This document shows, piece by piece, positions 1 to 8,503 of a DNA stretch of 64,000 bases. The notes below the pieces were generated by a model. That model worked only from the letters and a program-made list of their open reading frames with translations, did not search any database and was not told where the DNA came from. The translations under genes and the position numbers were made by a program. Every line of letters begins with the position of its first letter. Position 1 is the stretch's first letter. Source of the DNA: Haemophilus sp. (GTDB lineage Bacteria; Pseudomonadota; Gammaproteobacteria; Enterobacterales; Pasteurellaceae); contig JAHZCD010000005.1 in the NCBI GenBank assembly GCA_019423025.1, positions 71,195 to 135,194 of the forward strand. Direction: 5' to 3'.

Positions 1-394
1 GCCTATTCGATTTCGGCAATCATTCCTTTCCTTTCCCTTCAACGCTATCCACTCCAGGAAAATACTTATAATGACCGCACCTCTACTGTTGTATAGGATG
101 GTGAGAGATTACATTAAAATGAATAAAATTACCAATAAAATCTTGCACTTTCAGTGAAATCTATTCTTTTATTAAAAATGACGTATTAAGTTGTTAATTC
201 ATTGTTACACAATTTTATGAGTAAACGATTGCAATAGTATAGAAAACAGGTCACTCCATAATATGGAGTATGATGAGATCAGACCAATTAATTCTTTAAA
301 TTAGGCGAATTAATATTTACCAAATATATTATTTTCGCTATTATTGTTTTCCCTAAAATAATTAAGCATTCACACACATAAAAAAGAGGACATC
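1..394. other. Gene-free region upstream of hns
   Basis: I can support no gene in this AT-rich stretch. A short open frame runs off the left edge on the minus strand (about 60 bases), too little to call. The notable element is a perfect palindrome at 253-269. The rest is presumably the hns promoter region, but I could not place a clear -35/-10 pair. Confidence 0.6.
253..269. promoter_or_regulatory. Perfect 17-bp palindrome upstream of hns
   Basis: The arms ACTCCATA and TATGGAGT are exact reverse complements around one central base. The element lies about 125 bp upstream of the hns start codon in otherwise AT-rich DNA. That geometry suits a homodimeric repressor operator. I do not recognise the regulator. 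Confidence 0.4.
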
Positions 395-799
395 ATGAAC
401 GAATTAACAAAAGGTTTAACTAACCTTCGTAGTTTACGCGCCGCTGTACGCGATTTAACATTAGAACAAGCTGAAAGTTCACTTTTAAAATTACAAGCTG
501 CTGTTGAAGAAAAACGTGCTCAAGCAGCTGAAATTGAACAAGCGGAACAAGAGCGTCGTGCGCGTATCGCAAAATATAAAGAATTAATTAAACAAGAAGG
601 TATCACTGCGGAAGAATTAACTGCAATTATCGGTATTGCGCCTTCTTCAATTCGTAAAAAACGCGAACCTCGTCCAGCAAAATACAAATATACTGATGAA
701 ACTGGTCAAGAAAGAACATGGACTGGTCAAGGCCGCACACCTCGTGTGATTCAAAAGGCCTTAGATAAAGGTGCCTCTTTAGCTTCTTTCGAAATCTAA
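395..799 (+). CDS. hns: H-NS family nucleoid-associated protein
   Basis: A 134-residue DNA-binding protein that compacts AT-rich DNA and silences promoters. The N-terminal half is highly charged and helical, as expected of the oligomerisation coiled coil (about residues 1-66). The C-terminal domain has the diagnostic loop TWTGQGRTP at about 108-116, which inserts into the minor groove. Length matches the family. GAGGA stands just upstream of the ATG, and a strong hairpin with a T-run follows, so it is monocistronic. H-NS is relevant to silencing of AT-rich acquired genes such as those at 20.1-21.6 and 26.0-30.1 kb (inference). Confidence 0.95.
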   Translation: MNELTKGLTNLRSLRAAVRDLTLEQAESSLLKLQAAVEEKRAQAAEIEQAEQERRARIAKYKELIKQEGITAEELTAIIGIAPSSIRKKREPRPAKYKYTDETGQERTWTGQGRTPRVIQKALDKGASLASFEI

Positions 800-817
800 T
801 TTCATTATCAACTATGT

Positions 818-848
818 AGAACCCATTTTTTATGGGTTCTCTTTTTTT
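818..848 (+). terminator. Intrinsic terminator of hns
   Basis: The inverted repeat AGAACCC...GGGTTCT (arms 818-824 and 834-840) is followed directly by a run of T. Confidence 0.85.
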
Positions 849-871
849 ATTTACCTTGCAAAATATTCATT

Positions 872-1708
872 ATGTTAGAAAAGAAAATATTACTGACTGA
901 CTGTCCTGATGACAAAGGCTTAATCGCCAAAATCACCAATATTTGTTACAAACATCAATTAAATATCCTTCACAATAATGAGTTCGTTGATTTCGAAACG
1001 AAACATTTCTTTATGCGTACCGAATTGGAAGGCATTTTTAACGAAGAAACCTTGTTAGCTGACTTAAATTATAGTTTGCCGTCGGGGACAAATTGCCGCC
1101 TAATCAGCGCACAACGTAAACGTATCGTGATTTTAGTGACCAAAGAAGCACACTGTTTAGGTGATATTTTAATGAAAAATTACTACGGTGCATTAGATGT
1201 AGAAATTGCGGCAGTAATTGGAAATCACGATAATTTACGCGAATTAGTTGAACGCTTTGATATTCCATTCCATTGCGTCAGTCATGAAGGTCTCTCTCGT
1301 GTGGAACACGATAAATTGCTCGCTGAAAAAATTGATGAATATGCACCTGATTATATTGTTTTAGCTAAATATATGCGTGTATTAAATCCGGAATTCGTCG
1401 CGCGTTATCCAAATCGTGTGATTAATATTCACCATTCATTCTTACCCGCATTTATTGGGGCAAAACCCTATCAACAAGCTTATGAGCGCGGCGTAAAAAT
1501 TATTGGTGCAACGGCTCACTTTATTAATAATGAATTAGATCAAGGTCCGATTATTATGCAAAACGTGATTAACGTGGATCACACTTACTCTGCCGATGCC
1601 ATGATGCGTGCAGGCCGAGATGTGGAAAAAACAGTATTAAGCCGTGCGCTTGATCTTGCCTTACATGATCGTATTTTTGTGTATAAAAATAAAACGGTGG
1701 TCTTGTAA
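872..1708 (+). CDS. purU: Formyltetrahydrofolate deformylase
   Basis: PurU hydrolyses 10-formyl-tetrahydrofolate to formate and tetrahydrofolate, balancing one-carbon pools and feeding formate to purine synthesis. The 278-aa protein (E. coli form about 280) has an N-terminal ACT-type domain with the motif TDCPDDKGLIAKI near residues 9-21. A formyltransferase fold follows, with the catalytic segment NIHHSFLPAF at 185-194 and the active-site aspartate at about 223 in ELDQGPII. The stop codon overlaps the aroA start by one base (TAATG), so the two are translationally coupled. Confidence 0.96.
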   Translation: MLEKKILLTDCPDDKGLIAKITNICYKHQLNILHNNEFVDFETKHFFMRTELEGIFNEETLLADLNYSLPSGTNCRLISAQRKRIVILVTKEAHCLGDILMKNYYGALDVEIAAVIGNHDNLRELVERFDIPFHCVSHEGLSRVEHDKLLAEKIDEYAPDYIVLAKYMRVLNPEFVARYPNRVINIHHSFLPAFIGAKPYQQAYERGVKIIGATAHFINNELDQGPIIMQNVINVDHTYSADAMMRAGRDVEKTVLSRALDLALHDRIFVYKNKTVVL

Positions 1709-3006
1709 TGAAAGCTATCACTTTAGAGCCAATTTCTCGCATTGAAGGTGAGATCAACTTACCTGGCTCGAAAAGTTTATCAAACCGTGCATTATTATTA
1801 GCAGCATTAGCTAAAGGTACCACAACGGTCACTAACTTATTAGACAGCGATGACATTCGTCATATGCTAAACGCCCTTAAAGCTTTAGGTGTAAATTACC
1901 AGCTTTCTGAAGACAAAACTTGCTGTGAAGTTGAAGGCTTAGGTGGCGCATTTCAGGTTGAAAATGGCTTATCACTGTTTCTAGGCAATGCTGGTACGGC
2001 CATGCGTCCTTTAACCGCTGCGCTTTGTTTAAAAGGCGATACCGAAGGCGAAGTTATTTTGACCGGTGAGCCACGTATGAAAGAGCGTCCAATCAAACAT
2101 TTGGTGGATGCGCTTCTTCAAGCGGGTGCCAATGTTCGTTATTTAGAAAATGACGGTTACCCACCAGTTGCGATTCGCAATCAAGGGATTAAAGGTGGCG
2201 TGATTAAAATTGACGGTTCAATTTCTTCTCAATTTTTGACCGCACTTTTAATGGCTGCACCTCTTGCTGAAGGCGATTTAGATATCCATATTGTGGGTGA
2301 TTTAGTTTCAAAACCTTATATTGATATCACCCTCGCGATGATGAAAGATTTTGGTGTTTCAGTTGAAAATCAACATTATCAAGTGTTTAAAGTGAAAGGT
2401 AACCAGTCCTATTTGTCACCAGGTAAATACATGGTAGAGGGTGATGCCTCATCTGCCTCTTATTTCCTCGCAGCCGCCGCGATTAAAGGCAACGTAAAAG
2501 TGACGGGAATTGGCAAACATTCCATTCAAGGCGACCGACTATTTGCCGACGTGCTAGAAAAAATGGGAGCCAAAATCACTTGGGGTGAAGATTTTATTCA
2601 GGCAGAACAAGCTGAACTCCATGGCATTGATATGGATATGAATCACATTCCTGATGCAGCTATGACGATTGCCACAACTGCCTTATTTGCCAAGGGTGAA
2701 ACCGTTATTCGCAATATTTATAACTGGCGCGTGAAAGAAACTGATCGCCTTGCTGCAATGGCTGCTGAGTTACGAAAAGTCGGTGCGGAAGTTGAAGAAG
2801 GTGAAGATTTTATTCGCATTCAACCGCTTGCCCTTTCTCAATTTAAACATGCCGAAATTGAGACCTATAATGATCATCGTATGGCAATGTGCTTTGCGTT
2901 GATTGCATTATCGGATACCCCCGTCACGATTTTAGATCCCAAATGTACGGATAAAACCTTTCCCACATTCTTCGATGAATTTGAGAAATTAAGTATTCGA
3001 AGCTAA
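1708..3006 (+). CDS. aroA: 3-phosphoshikimate 1-carboxyvinyltransferase (EPSP synthase)
   Basis: AroA joins phosphoenolpyruvate to shikimate-3-phosphate, the sixth step of chorismate synthesis in the cytoplasm. The 432-aa product carries the family motifs LPGSKSLSNR (18-27), GNAGTAMRPL (about 95), EPRMKERPI, the Lys/Arg-rich VKETDRLAAM, and DHRMAMCFAL near 390. GNAGTAMRP with Gly at the usual position is the glyphosate-sensitive class I form. It overlaps purU by one base and is probably co-transcribed with it. Confidence 0.97.
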   Translation: MKAITLEPISRIEGEINLPGSKSLSNRALLLAALAKGTTTVTNLLDSDDIRHMLNALKALGVNYQLSEDKTCCEVEGLGGAFQVENGLSLFLGNAGTAMRPLTAALCLKGDTEGEVILTGEPRMKERPIKHLVDALLQAGANVRYLENDGYPPVAIRNQGIKGGVIKIDGSISSQFLTALLMAAPLAEGDLDIHIVGDLVSKPYIDITLAMMKDFGVSVENQHYQVFKVKGNQSYLSPGKYMVEGDASSASYFLAAAAIKGNVKVTGIGKHSIQGDRLFADVLEKMGAKITWGEDFIQAEQAELHGIDMDMNHIPDAAMTIATTALFAKGETVIRNIYNWRVKETDRLAAMAAELRKVGAEVEEGEDFIRIQPLALSQFKHAEIETYNDHRMAMCFALIALSDTPVTILDPKCTDKTFPTFFDEFEKLSIRS

Positions 3007-3013
3007 AAACACA

Positions 3014-3041
3014 TAAAAAAGCACCGAGTATTCGGTGCTTC
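3014..3041. terminator. Terminator between convergent aroA and folE
   Basis: Arms AGCACCGA (3020-3027) and TCGGTGCT (3032-3039). The A-run at 3014-3020 gives a good T-run on the minus strand, so it mainly serves folE. It may also stop aroA transcription. Confidence 0.8.
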
Positions 3042-3047
3042 TGCTCA

Positions 3048-3704
3048 TTACTTCTGAATGGAAGATAAAAATTCTTTTCGAGTTTCGCGATCTTCTAAAA
3101 AGACCCCGCCATAGGCTGATGTCACGGTATAACTATGGGTATCTTTTACTCCGCGAGCTTTCACACAGAAATGTGTTGCTTTCACATAAACTGCCACATC
3201 ATCAGTTTCTAAAATGGTTTGAAATGCCGTTAAAAGCTGTTCGGTTAAACGCTCTTGCACTTGCGGACGCTGCGCAAAAAACGCCACAATGCGATTGATT
3301 TTAGACAAGCCAATCACCCAATCTTTGGGATAATATGCCACAGCAACATTGCCATCAATTGTCACAAAATGGTGTTCGCAAGTACTGGTTAAGGTGATGT
3401 CATTCACTTGCACCATTTCGCTCACTTTCATTTGGTTTTTGATTTTCGTCATTTTCGGGAAATTGGCATAATCCATTCCACTGAAAATTTCATCAATAAA
3501 CATTTTGGCTAAGCGATTTGGCGTTTCTTCTAAGCTATCATCACGCAGATCTAACCCAATCAATTTCATCACTTCACGCATATGCGAGGCAATCGCCGCA
3601 CGGCGCTCATCTTTACATTGAGTCGGATCAATCATTGGGGTTTCGATGCCTTTGGCTACCAAGGCGCGGCGGACATTTTCCGCATCAGGTGAAATCGCGT
3701 TCAT
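3048..3704 (-). CDS. folE: GTP cyclohydrolase I
   Basis: FolE converts GTP to 7,8-dihydroneopterin triphosphate, the entry step to folate and a source for queuosine. The 218-aa protein (E. coli about 222) has the zinc-binding TCEHHF motif and the second zinc cysteine in HFCVKARG, followed by the family motif DTHSYTVTSAYGG. It is convergent with aroA and divergent from moeA. The 155-bp gap to moeA must hold both promoters. Queuosine synthesis is also represented by queC at 49 kb. Confidence 0.96.
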   Translation of the reverse strand: MNAISPDAENVRRALVAKGIETPMIDPTQCKDERRAAIASHMREVMKLIGLDLRDDSLEETPNRLAKMFIDEIFSGMDYANFPKMTKIKNQMKVSEMVQVNDITLTSTCEHHFVTIDGNVAVAYYPKDWVIGLSKINRIVAFFAQRPQVQERLTEQLLTAFQTILETDDVAVYVKATHFCVKARGVKDTHSYTVTSAYGGVFLEDRETRKEFLSSIQK

Positions 3705-3859
3705 TCACTTTCCATTTATAAAAAAATAATGCGGCATTTTAGCAAAAGATGAATTATTCGTAAAATGCGAAAAATCACCCTAATTTATTAATTTCCTTCA
3801 TATTGTATTTCGGGCTACAATATATCCACTTTTATTTCGCTCAACCCAAAGGATTGATT

Positions 3860-5077
3860 ATGTTGCCACTTGAAGATGCCTTGGCGCAAATGCTCAACCA
3901 ACTTCCCTTCCCAACAAAAACTGAAACACTGGCTTTAACTGAAGCCGCGGATCGTGTCTGTGCGGAAGATGTAATTTCTCCAATTAACGTGCCTTCTTTT
4001 GATAACTCTGCGATGGATGGTTATGCAGTTCGTTTAGCCGATTTACAGCAATCCATGACGCTTTCTGTTGCAGGAAAATCCTTTGCAGGCAATCCATTTC
4101 AAGGGGAATGGGTAGCACAAAGTGCGGTCAGAATTATGACGGGTGCAATGATTCCTGAAGGTGCCGATGCGGTGGTTATGCAAGAAGAGGTCACCGTCAA
4201 TGAAGATGGTTCTGTTACCTTTGCGGCCTTGCCTAAAGCCAATCAGAATATTCGCCGTATTGGTGAAGATGTGAAAAAAGGTGATGTGGTATTACATCAA
4301 GGGGATGAGTTAAATGCCGTATCTTTACCTTTACTTGCTTCATTAGGCATCGCTGAAGTGAAAGCTTTCCCACGATTAAAAGTGGCAGTGCTTTCAACCG
4401 GCGATGAATTAATGCCTGTTGGCAAACCATTAGAAGCGGGACAAATCTACGATACCAACCGTTTCACCGTGAAATTAATGCTAGAAAAATTAAATTGTGA
4501 CGTGCTCGACTTCGGTATTCTGCCAGATAACCAAGCTGAATTTGAAGCGGCTTTTGTGAAAGCACAAGCTCAGGCAGATCTTGTGATCACAAGCGGTGGT
4601 GTTTCGGTGGGTGAAGCTGACTTCACGAAAACCGTATTAGAAAAAGTGGGTCAAGTAAATTTCTGGAAAATTGCGATGAAACCTGGCAAGCCATTTGCTT
4701 TTGGTAAATTAGAAAATGCTTGGTTCTGCGGTTTACCTGGCAATCCCGTTTCTGCATTAGTGACATTCTATCAATTAGTGCAACCGGCTATTGCCAAATT
4801 AAGCGGTAAAAAACACCCGAAAAAACAACCGCACTTTCAAGCGATTGCTCAAACCAATTTGAAAAAAGCGCCAGGGCGTTTAGATTTCCAACGTGGTTTC
4901 TATCAAATCAATGAAAATGGTCAACTTGAAGTGCAACCAGTGGGTTTCCAAGGGTCACATTTATTCAGTTCTTTTGTGAAAAGTAACTGTTTTATTCGCC
5001 TCGAAAAAGATCGCGGCAATGTGACTGCAGGCGAAATCGTCACCATTGAACCGTTTAATCACCTATTGGGGCAATAA
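3860..5077 (+). CDS. moeA: Molybdopterin molybdenumtransferase
   Basis: MoeA inserts molybdate into adenylated molybdopterin to give molybdenum cofactor. The open frame extends upstream, but I choose the ATG at 3860 because AAGGA sits eight bases before it and the product then starts MLPLEDALAQML like family members (405 aa). Motifs: DNSAMDGYAV near the N-terminus, SGGVSVGEADF in the nucleotide-binding MoCF domain, and KPGKPFAFG and GLPGNPVSA near 280-310. The stop overlaps the moeB start (TAATG), indicating a coupled moeAB operon. Cofactor users such as nitrate or DMSO reductase are outside the window. Confidence 0.95.
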   Translation: MLPLEDALAQMLNQLPFPTKTETLALTEAADRVCAEDVISPINVPSFDNSAMDGYAVRLADLQQSMTLSVAGKSFAGNPFQGEWVAQSAVRIMTGAMIPEGADAVVMQEEVTVNEDGSVTFAALPKANQNIRRIGEDVKKGDVVLHQGDELNAVSLPLLASLGIAEVKAFPRLKVAVLSTGDELMPVGKPLEAGQIYDTNRFTVKLMLEKLNCDVLDFGILPDNQAEFEAAFVKAQAQADLVITSGGVSVGEADFTKTVLEKVGQVNFWKIAMKPGKPFAFGKLENAWFCGLPGNPVSALVTFYQLVQPAIAKLSGKKHPKKQPHFQAIAQTNLKKAPGRLDFQRGFYQINENGQLEVQPVGFQGSHLFSSFVKSNCFIRLEKDRGNVTAGEIVTIEPFNHLLGQ

Positions 5078-5799
5078 TGGCTGAATTAAGTTACGAAGAA
5101 GAACTGCGCTATAACCGCCAAATCATCTTAAAAGCGGTTGATTTTGACGGACAAGAAAAGCTGAAAGACAGCCGAATGTTAATTGTCGGTCTGGGTGGTT
5201 TAGGCTGTGCGGCAAGTCAATATCTTGCATCGGCTGGCGTGGGTCATTTAACCTTGTTGGATTTTGACACGGTATCGCTTTCTAATTTGCAACGTCAGGT
5301 ATTACATACCGATAGCAGATTAAATATGCCTAAAGTGGAATCAGCAAAAATTGCGTTACAACAGATTAATCCACACGTAGAAATTGAAACCATCAATGCA
5401 CAACTTTCCGAAGAAAAACTCGCGGAAATCATACCGCACTTTGATGTGATATTAGATTGTACCGATAACGTGGATATTCGTAATGCGCTCGATCGTGGGT
5501 GCGAACAAGCGAAGATCCCGCTTGTTTCTGGTGCTGCGATCCGTTTAGAAGGACAGGTTTCCGTCTTTACTTATGAACCCAATACCCCAACCTATCGCCA
5601 ACTTAGCCAACTCTTTGGACAAAATGTTTTAAGCTGTGTAGAAGCGGGCGTACTGGCGCCAATCGTGGGGATTGTGGGTTCAATTCAAGCCTTAGAAGCC
5701 ATCAAAGTGCGGTTAAAAATCGGTTCAAATTTATGTGGACGCTTATTGTTAATCGATGGATTAACCATGCGTGTCCGAGAAATGAAATTGCCCGTTTAA
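5077..5799 (+). CDS. moeB: Molybdopterin-synthase adenylyltransferase
   Basis: MoeB adenylates the C-terminal glycine of MoaD for sulfur loading. The 240-aa protein has the nucleotide-binding loop GLGGLGCAASQYL (38-50), the DFDTVSLSNLQRQ segment, Asp130 in LDCTDN, and a cysteine at 187 in LSCVEAG that coincides with the conserved MoeB cysteine. Oddity: the zinc ligands known in E. coli MoeB (Cys172, Cys175, Cys244, Cys247) are absent. Residues 172 and 175 are Thr and Gln, and the chain ends at 240. It could instead be a ThiF/HesA relative, but pairing with moeA supports MoeB. Confidence 0.92.
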   Translation: MAELSYEEELRYNRQIILKAVDFDGQEKLKDSRMLIVGLGGLGCAASQYLASAGVGHLTLLDFDTVSLSNLQRQVLHTDSRLNMPKVESAKIALQQINPHVEIETINAQLSEEKLAEIIPHFDVILDCTDNVDIRNALDRGCEQAKIPLVSGAAIRLEGQVSVFTYEPNTPTYRQLSQLFGQNVLSCVEAGVLAPIVGIVGSIQALEAIKVRLKIGSNLCGRLLLIDGLTMRVREMKLPV

Positions 5800-5875
5800 G
5801 TTTTCTCTTAACATTTAGGCAGACAGAAAGTTTGTCTAAACAAATCATTATTATGACTTAGTATTGAAACAACGT

Positions 5876-6139
5876 ATGGGTAATATTATCTTTGAATGTT
5901 TTTTCCGTTTATTTTTTGAAGGGTTATTTGAATTTTTATTCAATAAATATTCCAAATTAAGTTGGGGATTATGGTGTACATTTTCCCTACTATTTGGTTT
6001 CTATTTCTTTGCTTTCCTTAATATGGACAAATCTGCTTGGGTAATTTGTTTATTAGCTATTCTAGCTGGTGGACTTACGATGCTTATTACCCTAGCCTTC
6101 GTTTTTTTAATTGAAAAATTGATGTTGAGGAAAAAATAA
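5876..6139 (+). CDS. Small membrane protein of unknown function
   Basis: I do not recognise this protein. From the ATG at 5876 it has 87 residues; a TTG at 5864 would add four. It begins with an aromatic segment rich in Phe. Two strongly hydrophobic stretches follow (about residues 30-50 and 56-80), and it ends in LMLRKK, consistent with two membrane helices and a basic cytoplasmic tail. There is no obvious ribosome binding site, and the gene stands alone between moeB and yedE, so its expression is uncertain. Confidence 0.5.
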   Translation: MGNIIFECFFRLFFEGLFEFLFNKYSKLSWGLWCTFSLLFGFYFFAFLNMDKSAWVICLLAILAGGLTMLITLAFVFLIEKLMLRKK

Positions 6140-6369
6140 GTGCTATAGATTGACTTTATTCTCTCATATTAAAACTCAAAATTACCCACAAATAATTATC
6201 CATCCCCTCGTGCATTACCCAAAAACAAATGCTATTATCTTGCTCGACAATTCATTTGTCTTATATCGCAAGTTTTGTGTATAGGAAAATGGCAGACACT
6301 TCAAAAATCTCTTCATTTTATACCACACTTGCAAATTATCATTTCATCAGTTTAAGGATTAACTCTCTC

Positions 6370-7593
6370 ATGAAAGAGATTTTGCAACAATTTAAACAAA
6401 ATTATTTGATTAAATACTGGAATCCTGTCGCGGCAGTCATTGCAGCGGGGCTTATTTCAGCTTATTACTTTGGGGTAACCGGCACTTATTGGGCGGTTAC
6501 GGGGGAATTTACACGTTGGGGCGGTCATGCTTTGCAAGCTCTAGGTGTCGATGTGTCCGACTGGAGCTACTATAAAATTATCGGCATGCAAGGCACGATC
6601 TTCACCCGTATTGATGGCGTGATGATTTTAGGTATGTTCGCGGGTTGCATTTCGGCTGCACTTTGGGCAAACAACGTAAAATGGCGTAATCAACCACACA
6701 AACGTCGTATTGTTCAAGCCCTCATTGGTGGTGCATTAGCCGGTTTCGGTGCACGTTTAGCAATGGGCTGCAACCTTGCCTCTCTCTTCACCGGTATTCC
6801 TCAATTTTCTGTTCACGCCTGGTTCTTTACTATTGCCACAGCCGTAGGTACTTATGCAGGGGTAAAAGTCACCTTACTTCCGATATTCCGTGTGAAATTA
6901 GAATTGAAAAAAGGTGCAGCAAAATTACAAGAAACGGATCCGAAACAAGCGAATCGTCGTTTTTGGATTGGTATGGTGGTCTTTTTTGCTTACCTGATTG
7001 CTTCACTTTATGTGATGACAAACTCCGTCAAACTGGGTTTTGCGATGCTTTGTGGGTTAGCTTTCGGCTTATTAATTGAACGCGCTCAAATCTGCTTTAC
7101 TTCCGCTTTCCGTGATTTATGGGTAACCGGCCGTGCTTATATGGCAAAAGCCATCATCTTCGGTATTCTCGTGGGTACGCTTGGCGTATTCAGCTACATT
7201 CAATTAGGCGTGCCGGCCAAAATCATGTGGGCGGGTCCAAATGCAATTATCGGTGGTTTATTATTTGGCTTCGGTATTGTATTAGCAGGCGGATGTGAAA
7301 CCGGTTGGATGTATCGCTCAATGGAAGGTCAAGTTCACTTTATGTGGGTAGGTGTGGGTAACGTTGTTGGTTCAACCTATTTAGCCTACGCATGGGACGA
7401 TCTTGCCCCTGTACTTGCGTTAGATTACGAAAAACTTAATTTATTGAAATCCTTTGGCCCTGTTGGCGGTTTATTAGTGAATTACGGCTTGCTTATTCTT
7501 TGCTTAATCGCTGTTGTTTGGTGGGAACGCCACTTCTTGAAAAAAGCTAAAGCAAAAATTGCGGCAGCGAATCCACAAGCTTGTGGTTGCTAA
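6370..7593 (+). CDS. yedE: YeeE/YedE-family inner-membrane transporter
   Basis: A polytopic membrane protein of 407 residues from the ATG at 6370; an upstream extension to 6229 lacks family character. Multiple hydrophobic helices carry conserved cysteine motifs, GLAMGCNLASLF-like in the middle and GGCETGWMYRS near 300, and the tail ends ACGC. This is the YeeE/YedE family, whose members are linked to thiosulfate uptake (YeeE/TsuA) or, by genomic association, to selenium metabolism (YedE). The length and the partner yedF downstream favour YedE. The substrate is an inference. It forms a two-gene unit with yedF. Confidence 0.85.
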   Translation: MKEILQQFKQNYLIKYWNPVAAVIAAGLISAYYFGVTGTYWAVTGEFTRWGGHALQALGVDVSDWSYYKIIGMQGTIFTRIDGVMILGMFAGCISAALWANNVKWRNQPHKRRIVQALIGGALAGFGARLAMGCNLASLFTGIPQFSVHAWFFTIATAVGTYAGVKVTLLPIFRVKLELKKGAAKLQETDPKQANRRFWIGMVVFFAYLIASLYVMTNSVKLGFAMLCGLAFGLLIERAQICFTSAFRDLWVTGRAYMAKAIIFGILVGTLGVFSYIQLGVPAKIMWAGPNAIIGGLLFGFGIVLAGGCETGWMYRSMEGQVHFMWVGVGNVVGSTYLAYAWDDLAPVLALDYEKLNLLKSFGPVGGLLVNYGLLILCLIAVVWWERHFLKKAKAKIAAANPQACGC

Positions 7594-7633
7594 TTAAATA
7601 TTAACGAATTCATTCAAAAAAGAGGACATTATT

Positions 7634-7903
7634 ATGGCATTTACCGTTGTTCAAAAATTAGATAAAGATCCAAAAGACATCACCCCAGATTACACGTTAG
7701 ATACGCTAGGTGAACCTTGCCCGTATCCAGCAATCGTGATGCTCGAAACCATGCCTCAATTACAAAAAGGCGAAATTTTAGAGCTATTAAGTGACTGTGC
7801 CCAATCTATCAACAACATTCCTGTTGACACTAAAAACCACGGTTACACACTATTAAGCGTTGAACAAGATGGCACCAAATTACGCTATTTGATTCAACGT
7901 TAA
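7634..7903 (+). CDS. yedF: TusA-family sulfurtransferase-like protein YedF
   Basis: An 89-aa cytoplasmic protein of the SirA/TusA fold. The signature CPYPAIVMLE contains the single conserved cysteine that carries persulfide in TusA. The core DTLGEPCPYPA...GEILELLSDC...HGYTLLSVEQDG...RYLIQR closely resembles what I remember of E. coli YedF. It lies 40 bp after yedE behind AGAGGA, as in the E. coli yedE-yedF pair. It probably hands sulfur or selenium to or from the transporter (inference). Confidence 0.88.
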   Translation: MAFTVVQKLDKDPKDITPDYTLDTLGEPCPYPAIVMLETMPQLQKGEILELLSDCAQSINNIPVDTKNHGYTLLSVEQDGTKLRYLIQR

Positions 7904-7908
7904 TGTAA

Positions 7909-7938
7909 AAAAGTGCGGTCAAAATTGACCGCACTTTT
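7909..7938 (+). terminator. USS-pair terminator after yedF
   Basis: Two uptake signal cores in inverted orientation form a nearly continuous 14-bp stem (AAAAGTGCGGTCAA / TTGACCGCACTTTT) ending in T residues. It serves as terminator and as a double uptake site. Confidence 0.85.
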
Positions 7939-7992
7939 ATATTTAATGGAAAGAAAAATCGAGAAATAAACGAAAATTGTACTACCTAATAC

Positions 7993-8352
7993 TTACCCCC
8001 AAGGCTTAGCATCAGGTTTACTGTGTTTTTTTCGCCATTGGGTACATATTGGACTATCCCACATTAGCCTTTCTTCACAAACTGGACCGCCTTCTAGATA
8101 CCAACCTTTTTTCTCTAAACAAAGATTTACTTCTGGATTAACACTTTCCCCTATCACAAAATCCATACCGCAATCCGACATATCTTTTTGTCTTCTGTCA
8201 AGAAATTTAATACGTCCTTGAGGATCTGAGTTAGGAAATAAAACCCTAGAATTATGTAAGCGCCAATGATCATGTGGTGGCGGAGGCTGAAAACCACCAA
8301 AAGAACAACCAAACAAAGTTAGAGATAATAGTAGTGGTAATGTAAATCTCAT
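7993..8352 (-). CDS. Hypothetical lipoprotein
   Basis: A 119-aa protein of unknown function. It has an N-terminal signal peptide ending in a lipobox, LFGC, with the lipidated cysteine at about residue 16. A proline-rich stretch (QPPPPHDHW) follows, then a polar body with five further cysteines (CGMDF, NLCLE, PVCEE, PICTQW) that could form periplasmic disulfides. It stands alone between the yedEF terminator and the pnt operon. I do not recognise the family. Confidence 0.65.
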   Translation of the reverse strand: MRFTLPLLLSLTLFGCSFGGFQPPPPHDHWRLHNSRVLFPNSDPQGRIKFLDRRQKDMSDCGMDFVIGESVNPEVNLCLEKKGWYLEGGPVCEERLMWDSPICTQWRKKHSKPDAKPWG

Positions 8353-8445
8353 CTTATCGTTTCCTCGCCTATTTTGATTTTAGAAAGTTAGTGTATAACT
8401 TCTTAAAGTTAGGTTATTTAATCATATAAGCACTAAAAAACATAT

Positions 8446-8487
8446 AAAAAAAAACCGCACTTTAATCTCTCAAAGTGCGGTCAGTTT
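8446..8487 (-). terminator. USS-pair terminator of the pntAB operon
   Basis: ACCGCACTTT (8454-8463) and AAAGTGCGGT (8472-8481) form a hairpin. On the minus strand it is followed by a long T-run, just past the pntB stop. Confidence 0.85.
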
Positions 8488-8503
8488 TACTTCAATTTTT
8501 TGC

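Noticed and set aside
1..62. Fragment of a gene entering from the left edge on the minus strand
   Set aside because: Only about 20 codons are open, with no recognisable protein motif, so it cannot be supported.
3705..3859. Molybdenum cofactor riboswitch upstream of moeA
   Set aside because: The AT-rich gap shows none of the long conserved stems expected, and such elements normally precede moaA.
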